From NCBI RefSeq assembly GCF_001456025.1, contig NZ_LMTZ01000085.1:129566-193565 (forward strand): a stretch of 64,000 bases of DNA. The letters run 5' to 3'. The stretch is from Mastigocoleus testarum BC008 (GTDB lineage Bacteria > Cyanobacteriota > Cyanobacteriia > Cyanobacteriales > Nostocaceae). A program made the position numbers and the translations under genes. A model generated the notes under the pieces. The model was not told the DNA's origin and ran no database searches. It saw only the letters and a program-made list of their open reading frames with translations. Below are positions 59,001 through 64,000 of the stretch, piece after piece (positions within the stretch are counted from its first letter, which is position 1; every line of letters starts with the position of its first letter).

Positions 59001-60087
59001 CTTTCCCGTCAGTTTTTGAACGTACTTGTTGAGCAACTTCACCAGTAAATACACCACCAGTGTGGAAAGTACGCATGGTCAACTGGGTTCCAGGCTCACC
59101 AATACTTTGAGCAGCAATAATACCTACAGCTTCACCCAAATCTACCATCTTGGCATGTGCCAAACTCCAGCCATAGCAGGACTGACATACCGAACGAGCA
59201 GCTTCACAGGTAAGAGGAGAACGAACTTGCACTTCCTGCACGCCAGATTTTTCAATTTCACTCGCCAGTTCTTCAGAAATCGGGGTATTACGTGCGGCAA
59301 TTAATTCTTTGGTTTTGGGATGTATGACATCAACGCCGATTACGCGTCCCAGCAAACGTGTAGCCAGAGGGATTAATATTTTCTCGCCTTCTCTCATCGG
59401 ACGTATGGGAATAACCCGACTAGTACCACAGTCGATTTCCCGAATAATTACGTCTTGAGATACGTCTACTAGGCGACGGGTAAGATAACCAGAGTCAGCA
59501 GTTCTCAATGCTGTATCTACTAGTCCTTTGCGCGCACCATAAGACGAAATAATATATTCGGTAACAGTAAGTCCTTCCCGGAAGTTTGTTTTAATTGGTA
59601 AGGCAATAATTTGTCCTTGGGGATCTGCCATTAGTCCCCGCATACCTACCAATTGTCGAACCTGGGAAATATTACCCCTTGCCCCAGAGTTCTGCATCAT
59701 GTATACCGAATTCAAGGGATTACTTTTCTCAAAGTTATAAACTACTTCATCTTTGAGAGTTTCGTTGGTATTATTCCAAGTGTCAATAACTTTTTGGAAT
59801 CGTTCAACTTCAGTAATTTCTCCCCTTTGATAACGTTCCTCGGTAGCTCGAATTTCAGCTTCTGCAGCATCCAGTAAAGTTCGTTTGGATGGAGGCACCA
59901 TCAAATCATCGATACTGATGGAAACTCCGGCTTTAGTAGCGTAACGAAATCCTAAAGCTTTTAATTTATCTGCCATCACGGCCGTGCGTGCCGTACCATA
60001 GGTCGTAAAAGACCAAGAAATTAACTTTTTAAGTTGCTTTTTACCAACTACACGATTGCGAAAAATCATTTTTTGCTCGTTACTCAT
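56035..60087 (-). CDS. rpoC2: RNA polymerase subunit beta'' (RpoC2)
   Basis: A 1350-residue C-terminal half of the split beta' subunit, typical of cyanobacteria and plastids. Visible features: N-terminal [20 protein letters not shown], the zinc-binding cysteines in [14 protein letters not shown], the bridge/trigger region ([20 protein letters not shown] and [18 protein letters not shown]), the large cyanobacterial insertion in the middle with many repeated lipoyl/hybrid-like units ([16 protein letters not shown] and similar), and the conserved C-terminal [15 protein letters not shown]. All looks intact. Downstream of rpoC1, after about 580 bases. Confidence 0.97.
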   Translation of the reverse strand: MSNEQKMIFRNRVVGKKQLKKLISWSFTTYGTARTAVMADKLKALGFRYATKAGVSISIDDLMVPPSKRTLLDAAEAEIRATEERYQRGEITEVERFQKVIDTWNNTNETLKDEVVYNFEKSNPLNSVYMMQNSGARGNISQVRQLVGMRGLMADPQGQIIALPIKTNFREGLTVTEYIISSYGARKGLVDTALRTADSGYLTRRLVDVSQDVIIREIDCGTSRVIPIRPMREGEKILIPLATRLLGRVIGVDVIHPKTKELIAARNTPISEELASEIEKSGVQEVQVRSPLTCEAARSVCQSCYGWSLAHAKMVDLGEAVGIIAAQSIGEPGTQLTMRTFHTGGVFTGEVAQQVRSKTDGKVVFKKKFRTRPYRTRHGEDALYVETNGSLVIESASGQTSKEISMTQGSTLYIVEGQQVKQGELLAEVALGARGTRANTEKAVKDVASDLAGEVKFAGVTSEQKTDRQGNTTTTAARGGLIWILSGEVYNLPPGAELVVKNGDRIDTNGVLAETKLTTTHGGVVRLPEPIPGKSTREIEIITASVVLDQAKVTVQSQQGRNNYLITTGNNQSFNLRATPGTKVQNGQVVAELIDDRYRTTTGGLLKYADVEIQKKGKAKQGYEVTKGGTLLWIPEETHEVNKDISLLLVEDGKYVEAGTEVVKDIFCQNSGVVEVTQKNDILREVVIKPGELLMVDDPEKIMGKDGSFVQPGEEILGQVVSQLRYVEYIDSPEGPAILTRPVVEFPVSENPNVPSTTSVSQQTGRSIQLRAVQRLPYKDAERVKSVEGVDLMRTQLVLEIEQDNEQEINTTPLAADIELIEDLDNSEIQRLQMVILESLVIRRDIAADATQGSTQTKLEVKDGDTITPGAVVARTQILSKGGGIIRGVQKGVEAVRRCLLLRENDTITKHINAEPTIKVGDLLVEGAPIAEGIFTEESGQVVHVSKAAANGDSSALATQQSTITIRVGRPYRVSPGAVLQIEDGGLVQRGDNLVMLVYERAKTGDIIQGLPRIEELLEARKPKEACLLVRRGGEVKFVYGDGDEVIAVKVVESNGVVTDYTLGPGQNLMVGDGEIVTAGQTLTDGPANPHEILDVFFSLGSEDGTYACASYALEKVQTFLVNQVQSVYQSQGIDIADKHIEVIVRQMTSKVRIDDGGDTTMLPGELIELRQVEQVNEAMAITGGARAEYTPVLLGITKASLNTDSFISAASFQETTRVLTEAAIEGKSDWLRGLKENVIIGRLIPAGTGFNTYEEPSPIDDYPTDLTSSVLDEVDDPMDMVLDDRTARAYNLDSPTLTESGFMSPTMDNSILGGEDELIPPEIQDLGEERQNNNDFPGGSSFNFGDFSS

Positions 60088-60668
60088 AAGTCCGAGTTCC
60101 CTTAGTCAGTTATTAGTAAATAGTGAACTGTCCATCAACTAAAATTACCCAAGCAAAAACTTGGAAAAGCTATTACTTGTTACTTTTTGCTGAGTGATAG
60201 ATATAAAGATAAGTTTGTTTGTGTTTGTACTTTTCTGTTTTTCCTCGAACGGGTAAAATAGAGAATTTCGCCGGGTATTAACTAACTGCCACATTTGATA
60301 ATTTGCTCGACAGAGCTAAGGAACTATAAGAAAACAGCGAAGAAATTATTCGTAATTTGCACGCACTACACAGAAGTAGTTTGTAGTAAGCAGATCCCCA
60401 AGATAATTTAGTGCAGCTAAGACTCTAACTGCATAATCTCAATAAATTTAGGATGGAAGCTCGTACATTTGTAAGTGGTTTGATTACGAGTTAATAACTG
60501 AGTATTACCTTAAAGGTCACTTCTGTGATATTTGCCACATTCTGTTGGTTTGAATGCCCCTTGAAAAACTTGAATACGTACGACAAAAAACTCTAACTTC
60601 AAAAACTGTAAGTAACAATTTTGGCTAAGGTCATTGGTGTATGACTTTAGCCTTTATGTTCGTAACCT
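60088..60668. other. rpoC1-rpoC2 spacer with hairpin
   Basis: About 580 bases, long for a gap within an operon. A 12-bp hairpin with one wobble pair (GGCTAAGGTCAT / ATGACTTTAGCC, 60624-60653) lies just past rpoC1. Otherwise no features. No T-run follows the hairpin on the minus strand, so it may be a processing or stabilising element rather than a terminator. Confidence 0.45.
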
Positions 60669-62546
60669 TTAACTGGCGATCGCTTCTTCAATAGCTTTAT
60701 TGAAAATTACCCGTCCAGGTGTTGTCTTTATATACTGAGAGATAAAATTACCATTGCCATCTTGTCTGACTCTGCGGAACTTGTACTCTAAAGTTCTACT
60801 ACCATCACTGTTTTCGTGAACTTTAACTGGTTCTGTATCTGGCTTGTCTGTTTCAACTTCTCCGTCATAGCGTACGTATACGTAAGCATGTAAGTCGATT
60901 TGATGTTGTTCGAAAGCTAGAATCACATCATCAAGGGAAGTAAAGTATTTTCCTTCACCTCTCTTTGCTTTAGGATTGTCCGCTGTTAAATAATAAGCAC
61001 CCAAAACCATATCTTGGCTAGGTGTTACAATTGGTGTCCCGGTTGCTGGCGATAAAATATTATTGGAAGCAAGCATTAATAATCTCGCTTCTGATTGTGC
61101 TTCCAAAGACAAGGGTACATGTACCGCCATTTGGTCGCCATCAAAGTCAGCATTAAATGCTGGACAAACCAACGGATGCAACTGAATTGCTCTTCCTTCT
61201 ACTAAGATTGGCTCAAAAGCTTGGATTCCTAAACGGTGCAGTGTTGGCGCTCGGTTCAACATGACCGGATGTCCTTCAATCACTTCTTCAAGAACATCCC
61301 AAACGCTGGGGTCAGCCCTTGATATCAGTTTTTTAGCAGCTTTGATATTGTTGACCATACCGCTACGAATGAGGCGGTTAATCACAAATGGTTGAAACAG
61401 TTCGATTGCCATTTCCCTTGGCAAACCACACTGGTGAATTTTTAATTTGGGTCCAACGACAATTACTGAACGTCCGGAGTAATCTACCCGTTTACCTAGT
61501 AAGTTTTGTCGGAAACGTCCCTGTTTCCCTTCAATAATATCTGACAAAGATTTTAACGGACGGTTATTCGCTCCAACCACGGTTCGTCCGCGCCGACCGT
61601 TATCAATCAAAGCATCTACAGCTTCTTGCAACATCCGTTTTTCATTACGGACAATAATTTCTGGTGCTAAGATTTCTTGCAAACGCGCCAATCGATTATT
61701 ACGATTAATTACCCGGCGGTATAAATCGTTTAAATCGCTAGTAGCAAATCTACCACCATCTAGCTGTACCATCGGACGTAAATCCGGTGGAATAACGGGA
61801 ATTACAGTCATTACCATCCACTCTGGCTTGGAACCGGTGGCAATAAAGTTATCGATTACCCGCAAACGTTTAATTAATTTAGCCCGCTTCTGACCCTTGG
61901 CTGTGGTAATTTCTTCTCGCAAACCTTCTGCTTCTTGATCCAGAGTTAGATCGGACAGTAAGCGCAGCAGTGCTTCGGCTCCAATACCTACTTCTACTCC
62001 TTCAAGTTGAGAATCTTCGCTATAAATTTGATCTTCTATTTCTAGCCATTGATCCTCAGTTAAAAGCTGTTTATAGGTCAAAGTTTCAGCATTTCCAGGA
62101 CTGAGTACCACGTAGGAATTAAAGTAGACAATTTGCTCCACATCCCGGAGGGGCATATCTAGCAAAATAGAAATATAGCTAGGAATACCTTTGAGATACC
62201 AGACGTGAGCTACAGGTGCAGCCAGCTTGATGTAGCCCATACGATGGCGGCGTACTCGCGATTCGGTAACTTCTACACCGCAACGTTCGCAAACTATTCC
62301 CCGGTGACGTACCCGTTTATATTTACCGCAGTGACATTCCCAATCTTTTGCCGGACCAAAAATCCGCTCGCAGAACAAGCCATCCATCTCTGGCTTTAAG
62401 GTCCGGTAATTAATTGTTTCTGGCTTAGTGACTTCACCTACAACCTGACCGTTAGGTAATGTTCTTTCACCCCATTGGCGAATGCGTTCTGGTGATGCTA
62501 AACCGATTTTTACATAGTCAAACTGATTATTCTGGGTATGTCTCAT
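60669..62546 (-). CDS. rpoC1: RNA polymerase subunit gamma (RpoC1)
   Basis: A 625-residue N-terminal half of the split beta' subunit. It contains the zinc cysteines in [20 protein letters not shown] and the catalytic magnesium loop [14 protein letters not shown]. The frame is open up to 62582, but the ATG at 62546 ([15 protein letters not shown]) gives the exact family length, and no ribosome site precedes the upper ATG. Follows rpoB after a hairpin, precedes rpoC2. Confidence 0.97.
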   Translation of the reverse strand: MRHTQNNQFDYVKIGLASPERIRQWGERTLPNGQVVGEVTKPETINYRTLKPEMDGLFCERIFGPAKDWECHCGKYKRVRHRGIVCERCGVEVTESRVRRHRMGYIKLAAPVAHVWYLKGIPSYISILLDMPLRDVEQIVYFNSYVVLSPGNAETLTYKQLLTEDQWLEIEDQIYSEDSQLEGVEVGIGAEALLRLLSDLTLDQEAEGLREEITTAKGQKRAKLIKRLRVIDNFIATGSKPEWMVMTVIPVIPPDLRPMVQLDGGRFATSDLNDLYRRVINRNNRLARLQEILAPEIIVRNEKRMLQEAVDALIDNGRRGRTVVGANNRPLKSLSDIIEGKQGRFRQNLLGKRVDYSGRSVIVVGPKLKIHQCGLPREMAIELFQPFVINRLIRSGMVNNIKAAKKLISRADPSVWDVLEEVIEGHPVMLNRAPTLHRLGIQAFEPILVEGRAIQLHPLVCPAFNADFDGDQMAVHVPLSLEAQSEARLLMLASNNILSPATGTPIVTPSQDMVLGAYYLTADNPKAKRGEGKYFTSLDDVILAFEQHQIDLHAYVYVRYDGEVETDKPDTEPVKVHENSDGSRTLEYKFRRVRQDGNGNFISQYIKTTPGRVIFNKAIEEAIAS

Positions 62547-62899
62547 GTGTCTAGTATTCTCCAACTTGAGTTGTGACTTCATGAAGGAACACGGGATGAT
62601 AAATTCGCCGTGCTAGGAGGATTATTCAATTGTGAGGAGGGCAAAATTTTAAAACTGAGCAGAACTCAAACTCAAACTCAAACTCAAACTCAAAATCAAA
62701 ATCAGAATCAAAATTAATATTCAAAATTAATACTCAAAATCAAAACTTAAAAGTAAAACCTAATCTTCTTGCAGTTAATTTCTGGAAATAAACTTTGAAT
62801 CGAAAAGCTCACAGCACAGGGATTTTTCAGCGAAGAATTAAGCATTTATCTACAAGGTGGAAGATTTTAATTTACTCCACCTTGTAGGATTTTATACTT
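62547..62899. other. rpoB-rpoC1 spacer with repeat and hairpin
   Basis: Contains a (TCAAAC)n-like hexamer repeat at about 62665-62710 and a perfect 12-bp hairpin CTACAAGGTGGA / TCCACCTTGTAG (62850-62887) directly past rpoB. No gene. Confidence 0.6.
62850..62887 (-). terminator. Hairpin directly after rpoB
   Basis: A perfect 12-bp stem with a 14-base loop, 13 bases past the rpoB stop. No T-run follows on the minus strand (ATAAATGC), so it may be an RNA processing or 3'-end stabilising element within the operon, or a partial terminator. Confidence 0.5.
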
Positions 62900-64000
62900 C
62901 TATGATTCTTCTTCGATAGATTCGCGAGTGAGGGATTCATAAGTTGGACGGGGTGGAGTCCGGCGAGAACTATTATCTGCCATTAAGTCCACTTCTACAT
63001 CCAAAGAACTACCATCGTTTTGTGTTTCGACTTTATGCACTGCGATATCAAGTCCAAGGGATTGCAGTTCGCGCATCAAAACTTTGAAGGATTCTGGCGT
63101 ACCGGGACGAGGAATTGCTTTACCTTTTACGATCGCATTCAAAGCTTCATTACGTCCCTGCATATCATCAGATTTAACTGTGAGTAATTCCTGCAGGGTG
63201 TAGGCTGCACCGAATGCTTCCAGCGCCCATACTTCCATTTCTCCAAATCTTTGACCGCCTTGCTGTGCTTTACCACCCAAGGGTTGTTGAGTAACCAAGG
63301 AGTAAGGACCTGTGGAGCGAGCGTGAATTTTATCGTCCACCAAATGTACCAGTTTCAGCATGTAAGCCACACCAACGGTAATAGGGCGATCAAATGGTTC
63401 TCCCGTACGCCCATCGTATACTACGATTTTGCCCGGATCTTTGGGGTTATATATCCAGTTTTTGTTAGTTTCATCCCTGGCTTCTTGTAATTTGCCATGG
63501 ACAATTTGGCGAGATGATTCTTCCCCATACATTTCGTCGAAGGGAGTAATCTTGAAACGTACGCCCAAATTTTGACCAGCCCAACCCAGTAAACATTCAA
63601 AGACCTGCCCAACATTCATCCGGCTGGGTACGCCCAAGGGATTGAGGACAATATCTACAGGAGAGCCATCTGCCAAGTAAGGCATATCTTCAATTGGTAA
63701 TATCCGGGAAATAATTCCTTTATTTCCATGGCGTCCTGCCATTTTGTCGCCAACTTGAATTTTCCGTTTCTGGGCTACATATACCCGGACTACCATGTTA
63801 GCCCCAGGGGGTAATTCATCACCCTGTTCGCGGGTAAACAAACGTACATCAACTACGCGACCTTTTTCGCCGTTGGGAACTCGCAGAGAATTATCTCGAA
63901 CGTCTCTTGCTTTTTCACCAAAAATGGCTCGCAAAAGTTTTTCTTCTGGGGGCTGATCTGACTCACCTTTGGGGGTGACTTTACCAACCAAAATATCTCC
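62900..64000 (-). CDS. rpoB: RNA polymerase subunit beta (RpoB), C-terminal part
   Basis: Partial: 367 codons from the 3' end; the gene runs off the right edge of the window, where the frame stays open through GDILVGKV. The conserved segments [47 protein letters not shown] and [20 protein letters not shown] are present and match the active-site region and the beta clamp. The TTG at 63991 is not a start. First gene of the rpoB-rpoC1-rpoC2 series. Confidence 0.97.
   Translation of the reverse strand, partial: GDILVGKVTPKGESDQPPEEKLLRAIFGEKARDVRDNSLRVPNGEKGRVVDVRLFTREQGDELPPGANMVVRVYVAQKRKIQVGDKMAGRHGNKGIISRILPIEDMPYLADGSPVDIVLNPLGVPSRMNVGQVFECLLGWAGQNLGVRFKITPFDEMYGEESSRQIVHGKLQEARDETNKNWIYNPKDPGKIVVYDGRTGEPFDRPITVGVAYMLKLVHLVDDKIHARSTGPYSLVTQQPLGGKAQQGGQRFGEMEVWALEAFGAAYTLQELLTVKSDDMQGRNEALNAIVKGKAIPRPGTPESFKVLMRELQSLGLDIAVHKVETQNDGSSLDVEVDLMADNSSRRTPPRPTYESLTRESIEEES

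Noticed and set aside
63991..63993. TTG start for the rpoB fragment
   Set aside because: The frame continues to the window edge with conserved RpoB sequence, so this is an internal codon of a gene cut by the window.

Overview
The window is a chromosomal segment of a cyanobacterium, most likely a filamentous heterocyst-forming one (Nostocales). Evidence: RNA polymerase is split into rpoB, rpoC1 and rpoC2; HIP1 palindromes (GCGATCGC) recur; short heptanucleotide tandem repeats typical of Nostocales occur; and there is a hetP homologue beside remains of a hetC-like gene. The DNA is AT-rich and coding density is low. There are long gene-free stretches, several MITE-like elements and at least one clear pseudogene. 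This looks like genome erosion, as in diatom-associated Richelia/Calothrix, but that placement is inference.

Layout. 0.4-2.3 kb: a small Ras-like GTPase and a Roadblock/LC7 protein, an MglA/MglB-like pair. 2.7-7.0 kb (minus strand): ffh, rpsP, a KH-domain protein, phoH and a ChuX/HutX-like protein. 8.5-17.2 kb: a membrane-anchored pentapeptide-repeat protein, an M24 aminopeptidase P with a small lipoprotein gene upstream, a DUF4332 protein, a TetR regulator, two tandem M16 peptidases (the second without the zinc motif) and a PepSY-type membrane protein.

18.5-26.5 kb is the most interesting block. Three small precursors carry double-glycine leaders. Next to them are a cytoplasmic parvulin-type prolyl isomerase, an HlyD-type adaptor and a C39-peptidase ABC exporter with an N-terminal cyclic-nucleotide-binding-like domain. 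Together they look like a complete system for cutting and exporting leader peptides, comparable with bacteriocin-type loci and with the EbfG/PteB biofilm system of Synechococcus. 26.5-34.4 kb is mostly gene-free. It contains an intact hetP and, upstream on the same strand, a decayed hetC-like exporter whose ATPase motifs can still be read in two frames.

34.4-42.1 kb: an RND efflux adaptor and pump, an FHA-PrsW membrane protease and a family-2 glycosyltransferase. 42.3-46.9 kb: the classic rplS, tRNA-Trp, secE, nusG, rplK, rplA, L10 leader, rplJ, rplL block. 47.0-50.9 kb: two Ser/Thr kinases with different C-terminal modules. 51.7-54.1 kb: a universal stress protein and hisD. 56.0-64.0 kb: rpoC2, rpoC1 and the 3' part of rpoB, which runs off the window edge.

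Functions are assigned by reading motifs and by recognising families; no database search was run. Start codons were adjusted where ribosome binding sites, signal peptides or usual family length favoured an internal start.
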